DNA of 64,000 bases from Dyadobacter flavalbus (GCF_006149045.1 NZ_VBSN01000076.1:1-64000), one strand, 5' to 3'; counted from the first letter of the stretch, positions 42,145-51,164 are shown. The notes: a model not told the origin generated them from the sequence alone. Program-made: numbers and translations.

Positions 42145-42529
42145 ATCACTTTTTTTGTATCAGTTGCAAGTAAGCTGTCTGCCTTAAACATGGCGGCAGC
42201 GTTTGTTCATTCACACTTCATTACGCAATTTATACGCAGCATGCGTTACTAAAACACGGCAAAGATAATTAAAGTTGAGGCTACAAATGAGAGCACCCGT
42301 ATTCTTATGTTCCTTCAGGTGGGTTTTCGTTGCAGATACGGGGTTTCCGGAGTAGGTAAAATTACGTGTTTTAGTAAGTTCAGTTACGTCTTTTTGTATT
42401 ATTGGTCCAAGATAAGTAATTGGCATTCAGTCGATTCTTGATATGCAAGTATTTTTACGTATTTCTTACGTTTAGGCTAAATGTTAATTTTGATACAAGA
42501 AACAAAAACATTTATTAGCCTTACTTAAC
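42145..42529. other. Divergent control region between pheS and the LytTR gene
   Basis: This 385-bp gap holds a perfect 13-bp inverted repeat pair, TTACTAAAACACG at 42246-42258 and CGTGTTTTAGTAA at 42365-42377, separated by 106 bp. On the plus strand TAATTTTG at 42485-42492 is an exact TAnnTTTG match 38 bp before the LytTR start and is the likely -7 element, although its -33 partner is weak. A 71-codon minus-strand frame crosses the repeats but has no coding character. Confidence 0.55.
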
Positions 42530-42928
42530 ATGAAAAATTTTACAAGTATCGTTCGCCCTAATCTGTCAGAAAAAAACTTGAATGACAGCAAGGCTTCCAT
42601 CTCCGTTCAGTCGATGGGCAGAACTGTTTTTTTGACTCCTGACGTAATCATCTTTCTGGAAGGTGAGGGAAATTATACGTATATATATACAAATACCGGA
42701 AAAAAATATCTGGTTTCAAGAACTTTAAAATCGCTTGCTGAACAACTGAATCCTAACTTCATGCGTGTACACAAATCGTACCTTGTGAATGTGGATTATG
42801 TTGTCGAACGTCTGGAAGATGACCGTCTGCTCAAATTGTCCTGCGGAAAAGAAGTCGTGGTTTCTCGCCGTAAAATAAAAGAGATCACAGGATTGCTGGA
42901 TCATTCCAACCTTCGCATCAGCGCGTAA
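42530..42928 (+). CDS. Orphan LytTR-type DNA-binding regulator
   Basis: A 132-residue protein made almost only of a LytTR DNA-binding domain: FLTPDVIIFLEGEGNYTYIYT near residue 35, KYLVSRTLKSLAEQL, FMRVHKSYLVNVDYV near 78 and GKEVVVSRRKIKEI near 107. There is no receiver domain, and no sensor kinase gene is near, so it differs from the usual LytTR response regulators. Such short LytTR proteins are frequent in Cytophagales. The upstream gap contains an inverted repeat that may be its operator. A terminator follows 40 bp after the stop. Confidence 0.9.
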   Translation: MKNFTSIVRPNLSEKNLNDSKASISVQSMGRTVFLTPDVIIFLEGEGNYTYIYTNTGKKYLVSRTLKSLAEQLNPNFMRVHKSYLVNVDYVVERLEDDRLLKLSCGKEVVVSRRKIKEITGLLDHSNLRISA

Positions 42929-42968
42929 GTCTTATAGTGAATTAAATTAGTGGGTTATTCATAAAAAC

Positions 42969-43008
42969 AGCAGCCATCGCTTGATCGAAGGCTGCTTGTT
43001 TTGTTTTA
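42969..43008. terminator. Bidirectional terminator between LytTR and PorT-like genes
   Basis: An 11-bp stem with one mismatch (42969-42979 with 42986-42996) has a 6-base loop and T-rich sequence on both sides. It lies between two convergent genes. Confidence 0.75.
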
Positions 43009-43027
43009 TAACCTTTATAAATTTTTC

Positions 43028-43744
43028 TTAAAGCAGTTTAAGCCCCAGAGTAACCTGCCACGAACTGATTTTCTGTTTGATGGATGCATCGCCGCCCACA
43101 GACTGGCCATTTACCTGAAAAGAGGCAAGGTTTGTAAATGAGCCCTCTTTTCTTACATCCAGACTTATATTTCCTATATCAATACCCGCACCCAGCTGAT
43201 ACCCGAAACTCGCTTCGGACAATGCATTGTTCAAATCCGAAGTATATTGTTTGAAAGCATCTCTCAAACGCTGATTATCGCCGATCCTGAAAGAAGTGAC
43301 CGGCCCCGCCAGGATCCGGATCGGTCCGCCTTTAAGCCCGATCAGTAACGGAACATCAATATTGCTGTATTTGATATTAACGATTTTGCTTACAGGCTGC
43401 TCCCGGTCCATTTGCACGATTTCAAAAGAGCCTCCTTTGGTAGAAACCAGCACTTCGGGCTGAATAAATATCGTACGCCCGAACCGCATATAAATGCCGC
43501 CCACGGCACCTGTTCTTGTGCTGAAGCTTTGTTTCAGATTATCCTTTACTTCCTTTCCATCATAGCCCAGATACGGGTTTCCGTTGTCGTCATAGCGTGT
43601 CGTAAAAACATCTCCCATCGTCAGACGTGAAAGATTCACACCTCCCTTAATACCAAATGCAAAGCCTTTTTTCTGCGCTTTCGCTGTAGAAACCGCACAA
43701 ATGCACAACAAACAGATACAGGCTACTTTTTTCAGGATGTTCAT
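43028..43744 (-). CDS. PorT-family outer-membrane beta-barrel protein
   Basis: A 238-residue exported protein with a signal peptide ending VSTAKAQ. The mature chain begins KKGFAFGIKGGVNLSRLT, the standard start of PorT-like barrels, then shows FIQPEVLVSTKGG, IDVPLLIGLKGGPIRILAGP, FGYQLGAGIDIGN and a closing WQVTLGLKLL. An eight-stranded barrel is expected. True PorT takes part in type IX secretion and gliding, but this broad group is large and most members have no assigned job. It converges with the LytTR gene. Confidence 0.85.
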   Translation of the reverse strand: MNILKKVACICLLCICAVSTAKAQKKGFAFGIKGGVNLSRLTMGDVFTTRYDDNGNPYLGYDGKEVKDNLKQSFSTRTGAVGGIYMRFGRTIFIQPEVLVSTKGGSFEIVQMDREQPVSKIVNIKYSNIDVPLLIGLKGGPIRILAGPVTSFRIGDNQRLRDAFKQYTSDLNNALSEASFGYQLGAGIDIGNISLDVRKEGSFTNLASFQVNGQSVGGDASIKQKISSWQVTLGLKLL

Positions 43745-43911
43745 GGATAATATAATTTTTTAAGTAAAACCGGATAATAACGCTAAAAGGAAGAAAACTG
43801 TACCTTGCCATTATTTTTTTTGGAATGATGACCAAAACATGCGAATATTTGGATATTTATGCCTCAATTCTTGTTATCAATAAGCTAATCTAAAATTATA
43901 CTTTTCTCCTT

Positions 43912-45285
43912 ATGGCCAAAGCCAAAACAGCATATTTTTGTCAGGAATGCGGATATAATTCTCCTAAATGGGTGGGACGCTGTCCGGCCTGCGGTGAATG
44001 GAACACGTTTGTTCAGGAAGTTATTGAAAAAGAAGATAAAAAGCCGACAGTTACTTTTAAAGGCGTTAACCTCGCCAGCCGGCCACGGGCCATTGCCGAA
44101 ATAGAATACGAGAACGAGCCAAGAATCGCAACACAGGACGGCGAACTGAACCGGGTTCTGGGCGGCGGTATCGTTCAGGGTTCACTTGTGCTGATCGGCG
44201 GCGAGCCCGGAATCGGAAAGTCTACATTAATGCTCCAGATCGCTCTGACGCTTGGCAATAAAAAGGTTTTGTATGTCTCCGGTGAAGAATCGGAACAGCA
44301 GATTAAAATGCGTGCGGAAAGAATGACTGCGAAAAGCGACCGCTGCTATATTTTTACAGAAACGCATACGCAGAACATTTTCCGGCAGATCGAAGATTTC
44401 CAGCCTGAAATCCTGATCGTGGATTCTATTCAGACGATGCAGTCGACATACATTGAATCGGGCGCAGGAAGTGTTTCACAGGTGCGGGAATGTACGGCGG
44501 AATTCATGAAATATGCAAAGGAAACAGGCGTTCCCGTATTTCTGATCGGGCATATAACCAAAGACGGCTCGCTTGCAGGGCCGAAAGTGCTGGAACATAT
44601 GGTGGATACCGTTTTGCAGTTTGAAGGCGACCGGCATAATACGTATCGGATTTTACGTACCATCAAAAACCGCTTCGGCAGCACTTCCGAACTCGGGATC
44701 TATGAAATGCTGGGCTCCGGTCTGCGGCAGGTAAGCAATCCGTCCGAAATCCTTATTTCACAGCGCGACGAACCTGTCAGCGGAATTGCAATCGGCTCCA
44801 TGATGGAAGGCAACAGGCCGCTGCTCGTCGAAATTCAGTCGCTTGTCAGTGTTGCAACTTACGGAACACCGCAAAGGAGCAGTACCGGTTTTGATGCAAA
44901 ACGGCTGCAGATGTTGCTTGCCGTACTTGAAAAACGAGGCGGGTTCCGGCTGGGCGTGCAGGATGTTTTCCTGAATGTTGCCGGCGGGTTAAAAGTGGAA
45001 GATCCGGCCATTGACCTTGCCGTTGTGTCTTCCATTGTTTCCTCTTATGAAGACAAATTCATTGCGCCGTCGGTCTGTTTTGCTGCCGAAGTCGGGCTGG
45101 GCGGTGAAGTGCGTGCGGTAAACCGGATTGAAAGCCGGATTTCAGAATCGGAAAAGCTGGGATTCAAGAAGATTTACATTTCGAAGTATAACAGCAAGGG
45201 ACTGGATCTGAAAAAATCAAAAATCGAGATTATTCCCGTTGCACATCTTGATCAACTGTTTATGTCGCTTTTTCTGAACTCCTGA
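43912..45285 (+). CDS. radA: DNA repair protein RadA
   Basis: A 457-residue protein with the full RadA layout. A four-cysteine zinc finger (FCQECG at residue 10, CPACG at 24) precedes the RecA-like ATPase with Walker A GGEPGIGKST near 97, the RadA-specific KNRFG motif near 252, and a C-terminal Lon-like domain. RadA is a DnaB-type helicase that helps branch migration in recombination. The length and every motif are as expected. It is transcribed alone, divergent from the PorT-like gene. Confidence 0.97.
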   Translation: MAKAKTAYFCQECGYNSPKWVGRCPACGEWNTFVQEVIEKEDKKPTVTFKGVNLASRPRAIAEIEYENEPRIATQDGELNRVLGGGIVQGSLVLIGGEPGIGKSTLMLQIALTLGNKKVLYVSGEESEQQIKMRAERMTAKSDRCYIFTETHTQNIFRQIEDFQPEILIVDSIQTMQSTYIESGAGSVSQVRECTAEFMKYAKETGVPVFLIGHITKDGSLAGPKVLEHMVDTVLQFEGDRHNTYRILRTIKNRFGSTSELGIYEMLGSGLRQVSNPSEILISQRDEPVSGIAIGSMMEGNRPLLVEIQSLVSVATYGTPQRSSTGFDAKRLQMLLAVLEKRGGFRLGVQDVFLNVAGGLKVEDPAIDLAVVSSIVSSYEDKFIAPSVCFAAEVGLGGEVRAVNRIESRISESEKLGFKKIYISKYNSKGLDLKKSKIEIIPVAHLDQLFMSLFLNS

Positions 45286-45325
45286 TCTAAGATTACAGGT
45301 GCAGTTTGAAATTAAGGACAATAAA

Positions 45326-46240
45326 TTACCGCATTTTGGAGTGTTTTACCAGGTATGCCATCAGAATCGGGTCAAAGCCTTTGGCGATATCCGCTTCAAT
45401 AAAGTCTATTTTGTACTGACCGCATTTTAATTTGAGCTGCTGGTAAAAATTCCCGACAAATTCCTTGTAAGAATCTCTGACCTGATCCGGCTGAACTTTT
45501 ATTTTTTCGCCGGTTTCAAGGTCAATAAATTCGTAAGGACGGTTTTCAAAAGAGAAATTCTCTTCGGTTTTCCGGTCGGTAACATGAAACAGAAGCACTT
45601 CATGCAGATTGTGCCGTAAATGCTGCAAAGCAGAAAAAATCTTGTCCGAATTTTCCAGATTGTCGAACATGTCACTGAAAATAACCACAAGCGAACGCTT
45701 ATGTATTTTTTCTGCAATCTGATGCAGTACGTCAGAAACGGAAGTTTTGAGAAGCGGTCGCCTGGACTGGAGCAGATTTTCCAGTTCAAGCATGATTTTA
45801 TGAACGTGCGAAGGCGTTGATTTTACAGCTGTCTGAATTTCAATGTTTTCAGAAAATGTACACAGGCTCACAGCGTCTTTCTGCCTTTGCAATAAATAAG
45901 TCAGGCTGGCGGCAGCCATGACGCTGAATGTCATCTTGCCGTTATTTTCTTCCGGATAATACATGGAAGAAGATGTATCCAGCAAAATATGGCAGCGCAG
46001 GTTGGTTTCTTCTTCGTAGCGTTTCACATAAAGCCGGTCGCTTTTTGCAAAAACTTTCCAGTCGATATTTCGGGTGGATTCGCCGGTATTATACAGCTGA
46101 TGCTCGGCAAATTCGACGGAAAAACCGTGGAATGGCGATTTGTGCAGGCCGGTGATAAATCCTTCGACAAGTTGCTTGGCAAGAAATTCAAGGTTTCCGA
46201 ACTCTCTTACTTTCGCTAAATCAAGCTGCCTGCTGCTCAT
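45326..46240 (-). CDS. DUF58 domain-containing protein
   Basis: A 304-residue soluble protein with the DUF58/von Willebrand A-like fold. The DUF58 core is HQLYNTGESTRNIDWKVFAK near residue 48 and YVKRYEEETNLR near 72, followed by the metal-site DTSSSM near 89. Such proteins usually act beside MoxR-type ATPases in the assembly of other complexes. No moxR gene is near here. It lies 14 bp behind the rlpA gene on the same strand, which suggests an envelope-related role. Confidence 0.88.
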   Translation of the reverse strand: MSSRQLDLAKVREFGNLEFLAKQLVEGFITGLHKSPFHGFSVEFAEHQLYNTGESTRNIDWKVFAKSDRLYVKRYEEETNLRCHILLDTSSSMYYPEENNGKMTFSVMAAASLTYLLQRQKDAVSLCTFSENIEIQTAVKSTPSHVHKIMLELENLLQSRRPLLKTSVSDVLHQIAEKIHKRSLVVIFSDMFDNLENSDKIFSALQHLRHNLHEVLLFHVTDRKTEENFSFENRPYEFIDLETGEKIKVQPDQVRDSYKEFVGNFYQQLKLKCGQYKIDFIEADIAKGFDPILMAYLVKHSKMR

Positions 46241-46254
46241 CTGAAAGAAAGATT

Positions 46255-46707
46255 TTAATGCTTGGTTCGCATCGTAATAACCTTGCCGGATTTCGGATCG
46301 ATGTCTTCATTGGATCCAAGTAAAACCATTCCTTCCATACCGACTACGCGAATCGAGACATTGGCAACGCCTTTTGCAATGATTCCAAGCAGTCTTGCGG
46401 CTTCCTTGCTGACATCCACTACGCGGTTTTTGGAAAAAGGGCCCCGGTCATTCACTCTTACTATTACTTTTTCATCGTTATCAAGATTCGTCACTTCCAG
46501 CATCGTATTAAGCGGGTAACTTTTGTGAGCGGCAAGCAATTCGGTGCTGTTATGGACTTCACCAAATGAAGTTTTCTTGCCATTGAACCGGGTTGCGTAA
46601 TACGATGCATTTCCGGTTTCCGTTTTGCCTAGTTTAACCTGAGCGAATGTGTCTGGCTGTGCAGCAAAAGCTAAAATGATGAGAATCAGAATACGATTAT
46701 AAGTCAT
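46255..46707 (-). CDS. rlpA: RlpA family septal-ring lytic transglycosylase-like protein
   Basis: A 150-residue exported protein, signal cleaved near AAQPDTFAQ, consisting of one double-psi beta-barrel domain. The family motifs GNASYYATRFNGKKTSFGE near residue 33 and VRVNDRGPF near 84 are intact, including the catalytic Asp of the DRGP motif. RlpA cuts peptidoglycan strands lacking stem peptides. Unlike E. coli or Pseudomonas RlpA, this short form has no C-terminal SPOR domain. It precedes the DUF58 gene by 14 bp. Confidence 0.88.
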   Translation of the reverse strand: MTYNRILILIILAFAAQPDTFAQVKLGKTETGNASYYATRFNGKKTSFGEVHNSTELLAAHKSYPLNTMLEVTNLDNDEKVIVRVNDRGPFSKNRVVDVSKEAARLLGIIAKGVANVSIRVVGMEGMVLLGSNEDIDPKSGKVITMRTKH

Positions 46708-46912
46708 ATCTCTGGATTTAGGTGAAACTGAATAAGGCTGAACAACCTTACATTGATCCTGTTTGTCCTGGAATTTCGCGGAATTTGAAACCCGGGAATT
46801 TCAAAAGTAATACAAAATTCGAAGAAACGTATAATTTTTAAGGTGAAAGTGCAAATCAATATGAAAATTCAAGATGTTCAATGCTAACAAATTGCTAATA
46901 TCCCGTGGTTTT

Positions 46913-46941
46913 TTTGTTCGCAGCAATAAACTTTATATTTT
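46913..46941 (+). promoter_or_regulatory. Candidate promoter of the PUR/DUF3276 gene
   Basis: TTTG at 46913-46916 and TATATTTT at 46934-46941 are 17 bp apart, close to the Bacteroidota TTTG/TAnnTTTG pattern. The site falls inside the longer possible reading frame, which favours the GTG start at 46973. Confidence 0.45.
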
Positions 46942-46972
46942 AGCGTTTGAAAACCTATTTAAACTAATCATA

Positions 46973-47293
46973 GTGGAAGACAGAGAGCAAATCTACTCCA
47001 AAAGGGTCAGGGCAGGAAAACGGACTTACTTCTTCGATGTTCGCTCTACGCGATCCAACGATTATTATCTAACGATCACTGAAAGCCGCCGGCATCCTCA
47101 GGGCGATGGCTTTACGTACGAGAAGCACAAGATGTTTTTGTACAAGGAAGACTTTGATAAGTTCGTAGATGCGTTAAAGGATGCAGTGGATCACGTCAAA
47201 ACTGAGTTGATGCCAGAGGTTGACTTCTCTCAGTTCGAAACCAAAGCCGATGAAGTCGACGTAGTCGGAGAATCGGATCTTAAGTGGGATTAA
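46973..47293 (+). CDS. PUR-alpha-like / DUF3276 nucleic-acid-binding protein
   Basis: A 106-residue protein from GTG 46973. The core IYSKRVRAGKRTYFFDVRST and DYYLTITESRR, then KHKMFLYKEDFDKFVDALKD is the PUR repeat described in Bacteroides and Borrelia proteins that bind single-stranded DNA or RNA. An acidic tail follows. A longer frame from 46874 has an N-terminus of noncoding character and would include the promoter, so GTG is preferred; relatives start at the same point (M-x-ER...SKRVRAG). It is transcribed alone and ended by the hairpin at 47312. Confidence 0.87.
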   Translation: MEDREQIYSKRVRAGKRTYFFDVRSTRSNDYYLTITESRRHPQGDGFTYEKHKMFLYKEDFDKFVDALKDAVDHVKTELMPEVDFSQFETKADEVDVVGESDLKWD

Positions 47294-47311
47294 AAAAATG
47301 ATGCTAAAAAT

Positions 47312-47350
47312 GGAAGCCTTCGCAATCTCTTACGAAGGCTTTTGGTTTTT
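47312..47350 (+). terminator. Rho-independent terminator of the PUR-like gene
   Basis: A 9-bp stem AAGCCTTCG/CGAAGGCTT (47314-47322 with 47333-47341) is followed by TTGGTTTTT. Confidence 0.75.
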
Positions 47351-47453
47351 GTACCCGCTAAATGGTAATTTTGTCAAAAATATCATTTAGCAGTCAGGAG
47401 TTCTTTGCCTGTGCATTGAAGATTGCCTGCTATTCACTGCATACCTTTATAAT

Positions 47454-48554
47454 ATGAGTCTTCAATGTGGGATTGTTGGATTGCCGAACGTAGGGAAATC
47501 CACTCTTTTTAATGCCATTTCTACCGGTAAAGCCGAAGCTGCAAATTATCCTTTCTGTACTATAGAACCGAACGTTGGCGTCGTTACCGTGCCGGACGAA
47601 CGTCTGGATATCTTAACTGAACTGGTAAAGCCGCAGAAAGTAATACCGACCATCATAGAATTCGTCGATATAGCCGGACTGGTGAAAGGTGCAAGCCAGG
47701 GTGCCGGTCTCGGAAATAAATTTCTGGCCAATATCCGTGAAGTGGATGCGATCGTGCATGTTGTACGCTGTTTTCAGGATGAAAATGTCGTGCATGTGGA
47801 AGGACGTGTCGATCCGGTTTTTGATAAGGAAATCATTGATATCGAACTTCAGCTGAAAGATCTTGAATCCATAGAAAAGAAAATCCAGCGTACCGAAAAA
47901 GGAGCCAGAGCCGGTGATGCCAAAGCAAAAGCAGAACTGGAATGGCTGAAAAAGTACAAGGAAACGCTTGAAGCCGGCAAAAACGCGCGAAGCCTGCAGA
48001 TTGACGAAGAAACCAAGGAAGCTGTAATCGGCGATCTTCAGTTGCTTACTGCAAAGCCGGTTTTGTACGTTGCCAATGTGGACGAAGGTTCCATGCTTAC
48101 AGGAAATGAATATTCAGAAAAGCTGAAGGAAGCTGTAAAGCACGAAGGTGCCGATGTAATCGTGCTTTGTGCCGCAATCGAATCGCAGATTTCCGAAATT
48201 GATGATCCCGAAGAACATGCCATGTTTTTGAGCGAATATGGTCTGCAGGAATCCGGATTAAGCAAACTGATCAAAGCTTCGTATGCGCTTTTAAATCTGA
48301 TTACTTATTTTACGGCAGGCGTTAAGGAAGTGCGTGCGTGGACGATCATAAAAGGCTGGAAAGCACCGCAGGCCGCCGGCGTGATCCACAGTGATTTTGA
48401 AAAAGGATTTATCCGTGCGGAAGTGATCAAAATTGCTGACTACGAACAGTACAAAACGGAAGCAGGCGTAAAAGAAGTGGGAAAAATGGCCGTTGAAGGA
48501 AAAGAATACGTCGTGGCGGATGGCGACATCATGCATTTCCGGTTCAACGTATAA
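47454..48554 (+). CDS. ychF: Redox-regulated ATPase YchF
   Basis: A 366-residue Obg-family P-loop protein that hydrolyses ATP rather than GTP and associates with ribosomes. The P-loop [13 protein letters not shown] is near residue 8, followed by [20 protein letters not shown] near 72. NVDE takes the place of the NKxD guanine-specificity motif near 212, as is usual for YchF, and the C-terminal TGS-like domain has [15 protein letters not shown] near 288 and the ending [11 protein letters not shown]. All features and the length are normal. A strong bidirectional terminator follows. Confidence 0.97.
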   Translation: MSLQCGIVGLPNVGKSTLFNAISTGKAEAANYPFCTIEPNVGVVTVPDERLDILTELVKPQKVIPTIIEFVDIAGLVKGASQGAGLGNKFLANIREVDAIVHVVRCFQDENVVHVEGRVDPVFDKEIIDIELQLKDLESIEKKIQRTEKGARAGDAKAKAELEWLKKYKETLEAGKNARSLQIDEETKEAVIGDLQLLTAKPVLYVANVDEGSMLTGNEYSEKLKEAVKHEGADVIVLCAAIESQISEIDDPEEHAMFLSEYGLQESGLSKLIKASYALLNLITYFTAGVKEVRAWTIIKGWKAPQAAGVIHSDFEKGFIRAEVIKIADYEQYKTEAGVKEVGKMAVEGKEYVVADGDIMHFRFNV

Positions 48555-48576
48555 GCCAATATATTCAGTCAGATAC

Positions 48577-48612
48577 AAAAAAAGGAGCAGTTTTGAAGCT
48601 GCTCCTTTTTTT
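48577..48612. terminator. Bidirectional terminator after ychF
   Basis: A perfect 14-bp stem (48577-48590 with 48599-48612) with an 8-base loop has seven A on one side and seven T on the other. Confidence 0.92.
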
Positions 48613-48621
48613 GGTATAAAA

Positions 48622-49017
48622 TCAGTCTTCCTGAAAATCGGCAAGGTCATTGTGTATAACGGCACGCAAGGTTCTGGCCATTCTCAGAATGGAATCCACC
48701 CGGTAATGCGCTTTTTTGAGTACTCCGGCATTAAGCCCTTCATGGACAAGCCGGGCAAAAATTTCTCTGAGATAAAAAAGCTGATCAATATTTACTGAAA
48801 AATCTTCAACGATATACATCTGAAATCCGCGGTCCTCGGGATTTGAAAAGTATAAAACAAGGTACAGATCTTCTTTTTCGTAAAATGAAATTACATGACT
48901 GCACTCGAAATCCGCCGGCATTTCTGCATGATCTGCAAGGAAATCAATAATCAGACTTTCATCATTGGTAATCCACAAATTCGGAGCAAGGCAAGTCTTC
49001 TTTGAAAGTAATTTCAT
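48622..49017 (-). CDS. Hypothetical protein, 131 residues
   Basis: A soluble protein without signal or membrane segment. Alternating strands in the first half (CSHVISFYEKEDLYLVLYFS, FQMYIVEDFSVN) and helices in the second (LFYLREIFARLVHEGLN, RVDSILRMARTLRAVIHN) are visible. I do not recognise the family. Its 3' end shares the bidirectional terminator with ychF, and it lies downstream of the T9SS plug gene on the same strand with a 109-bp gap. The open frame is undisturbed and the third-base usage is like that of neighbours. Confidence 0.65.
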   Translation of the reverse strand: MKLLSKKTCLAPNLWITNDESLIIDFLADHAEMPADFECSHVISFYEKEDLYLVLYFSNPEDRGFQMYIVEDFSVNIDQLFYLREIFARLVHEGLNAGVLKKAHYRVDSILRMARTLRAVIHNDLADFQED

Positions 49018-49126
49018 AACCGTAACTTCATTTAAGTAAATTGCTGAAGATCAGTTTAGATTAACATTTTTATGATAATCCGAACAACTCACAGCTAATT
49101 GCCGGCAGCTTCTCGTAAAAACCGTT

Positions 49127-50410
49127 TTATCTTCTTCTGTTCCATTCCACCGTTCTGTAACCTACCAAAAGATCGGCTCGGCCGGCCTGTGGACGGTGAT
49201 AAACCAGAATGTCGTAATCGTTTTCTGTGGGTGCGTAATTGCCTTCAATGTAGGCTTCATCCGGTTTTGCACCCGCTTCTTTCACCATCGTATAGTCATA
49301 ATTGATCACACCTTGTTTCAGCATGATTTCCACTTCATAAGCATTTGTAGCCGGATTGTAAGTCATCCGGTTGCGGTCGTTCAGCTGCCAGAGATTAAAA
49401 GCGCCGTTTACATAAAATTCTGTGCCGGGCTCCTCCGGAATGTGCAGGTTAAAGAGTACCGGCGTATAATCGGCCTCAATGCTGCCCCGTCCGGATTCCC
49501 TTTGATCCACAACATACTGGCCGTTAAAATCATCAATCTGAATGTAAGAACCGTTTGAGCGGAATTTGTCGGGAAAAAGGATCAGCCTTGTGAATTCATC
49601 CGTTCTTTCAATTTCCGTAATCCCGTATCCGCGTCCGGTCAGCGAACGGCTGTCGAAGTAGCGGAATTCATTGCCGCCGGGAAACGTATTTTCAAGGTCA
49701 AAAAAGGCATATTCAAGAAGCTGGTCAAACGGCCTTACATTAGTTGGCTTGAATCCCGTACGGATCTGGTCCCAGCGGAAGTTCTTTCTTATAAATACCT
49801 TCAGGTCGGTCTGCGGCGCATTCAGCGGATAACCTTTGTAATCGATATTAAAATCAATCTGCTGATCTGTAAACTGCTGCTGGATACCTTGTGAGAAGCG
49901 CGCTTTCGCATCAATATTTACCCTGTTTTCATACAGCATAAACCGCCGGCTCAGAACGACTTTCCGTCCGCGCTCGGCATATACATAAACTACATAATTG
50001 CCGGATAATTTCAGTTTGGGCAATTCAAGCCGGTAATGAAAATACGGCACTTTGGTGCTGAAAGACTGTTCGGAACTGTGAATCGGATATTCATTATATT
50101 CAAAAGTAAACTCGATGTCATTCAGGTTGGATTTGCTCCAGTCCGCATTGCAATGAATGATTTTCGCACGATACCCTTCAAACTGACCGGAAAGATCATC
50201 GAATTCAAGAACGAGCGGAGCGTCGCTGTTCAGCGGTTTGATCGCCGGCGTTAAAAGACGTGCAGGATTTTCCGGATCCTCAAGGGCGGGATAAAGCAAT
50301 ACCGTTCTGATTTGCTCATTGTAAATGTGATCTTCGAGACGGACATTTTGTGCATTTGTAAATGATGCTAGTAAACACGACAGTACACAAAACAGAAGTA
50401 ATAAACGCAT
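49127..50410 (-). CDS. Type IX secretion system plug protein (DUF5103)
   Basis: A 427-residue exported protein with a signal peptide ending ASFTNAQ. It matches DUF5103 along its length: VLLYPALEDPENPARLLTPAI near residue 38, IIHCNADWSKSNLNDIEF near 84, YVVYVYAERGRKVVLSRRFM near 138 and FYVNGAFNLWQLND near 335. DUF5103 members were identified as the Plug that closes the periplasmic side of the giant SprA translocon of the type IX secretion system (established for Flavobacterium; assignment here is by family). The gene implies that this bacterium has T9SS. It stands apart from other T9SS genes, as is common. Confidence 0.85.
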   Translation of the reverse strand: MRLLLLFCVLSCLLASFTNAQNVRLEDHIYNEQIRTVLLYPALEDPENPARLLTPAIKPLNSDAPLVLEFDDLSGQFEGYRAKIIHCNADWSKSNLNDIEFTFEYNEYPIHSSEQSFSTKVPYFHYRLELPKLKLSGNYVVYVYAERGRKVVLSRRFMLYENRVNIDAKARFSQGIQQQFTDQQIDFNIDYKGYPLNAPQTDLKVFIRKNFRWDQIRTGFKPTNVRPFDQLLEYAFFDLENTFPGGNEFRYFDSRSLTGRGYGITEIERTDEFTRLILFPDKFRSNGSYIQIDDFNGQYVVDQRESGRGSIEADYTPVLFNLHIPEEPGTEFYVNGAFNLWQLNDRNRMTYNPATNAYEVEIMLKQGVINYDYTMVKEAGAKPDEAYIEGNYAPTENDYDILVYHRPQAGRADLLVGYRTVEWNRRR

Positions 50411-50516
50411 AACAGTTTTTTAAGATATTAACGTTACTATTGAATGAAAGGTACGTATTGTTAGGAAAAGGTATTTGATGACAATTAATTATTTTTGTAT
50501 TAACAGCTACGTATAA

Positions 50517-51101
50517 ATGTCCGCACAACCTATTAAAATGTATTCAGAAAAAGAATATCTCGAACTGGAAAGGGAAGCCCCTTACAAAAGCGAATTTTAC
50601 CGTGGTGAAATTTTTGCAATGGCCGGCGCCGGACATAATCATAACCGCATTGTAGAAAACCTGTCTGGCGAATGTTATATCATGTTCAAAGGCAAATCCT
50701 GCAGAACTTATTCCAGTGACCAGCGGCTGCATATTCCTGAAAACGGCATTTACACGTATCCCGACCTGATAATTGTATGCGGTAAAAATGAATATCTGGA
50801 TGCAAAAAAAGATACGATCCTGAATCCAAGCGTCATTATCGAGGTGCTTTCCGAAAGTACTGCCGCCTATGACCGGGGTGAGAAATTTCATTTTTACCGC
50901 AGCATTCCTTCGTTGTCGGAATATGTTCTGATCAATTCACAATCCGTAGCGGCCGAGGTTTTCAGGAAAAATGAACAGGGAATTTGGTTCCTGGCTTCCG
51001 AGGCTTACCATATTGATGAAAGTATCCGTTTGCAAAGCGTAGATTTAAGTCTGAAACTGTCGGATATTTATGCTGAAGCAGAGGATTTGATCAACAGCTG
51101 A
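50517..51101 (+). CDS. Uma2 family restriction-endonuclease-like protein
   Basis: A 194-residue protein of the Uma2/DUF820 family with a PD-(D/E)XK nuclease fold. The start KMYSEKEYLELEREAPYKSE leads into YRGEIFAMAGAGHNHN near residue 30, the likely catalytic Asp in YPDLIIVCG near 82, Glu in PSVIIEVLSEST near 103 and a basic residue in DRGEKFHFYRS near 120. Many bacteria, above all cyanobacteria and Cytophagales, carry several Uma2 genes whose function is unclear, possibly tied to mobile elements. It stands alone with a strong terminator behind it. Confidence 0.9.
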   Translation: MSAQPIKMYSEKEYLELEREAPYKSEFYRGEIFAMAGAGHNHNRIVENLSGECYIMFKGKSCRTYSSDQRLHIPENGIYTYPDLIIVCGKNEYLDAKKDTILNPSVIIEVLSESTAAYDRGEKFHFYRSIPSLSEYVLINSQSVAAEVFRKNEQGIWFLASEAYHIDESIRLQSVDLSLKLSDIYAEAEDLINS

Positions 51102-51124
51102 TAAAATATAACTATTGGGCATAC

Positions 51125-51160
51125 AGTAAAAAAGGAGATCGCCGGATCTCCTTTTTTACT
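51125..51160. terminator. Bidirectional terminator between Uma2 and ABC-F genes
   Basis: A perfect 16-bp stem (51125-51140 with 51145-51160) with the tetraloop GCCG carries six A on the left and six T on the right, between two convergent stops. Confidence 0.93.
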
Positions 51161-51164
51161 TAGT

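Noticed and set aside
42211-42426. A 71-codon minus-strand frame upstream of pheS
   Set aside because: It covers the inverted repeat pair and lacks conserved features; the region is better read as control sequence.
45326-46707. DUF58 and RlpA genes as part of a MoxR/BatA-type aerotolerance operon
   Set aside because: No MoxR ATPase, BatA or TPR genes lie nearby; only the two genes are present.
50517-51101. The Uma2 gene as part of a defence island
   Set aside because: It stands alone between the T9SS plug and ABC-F genes with its own terminator, and no other defence gene is next to it.
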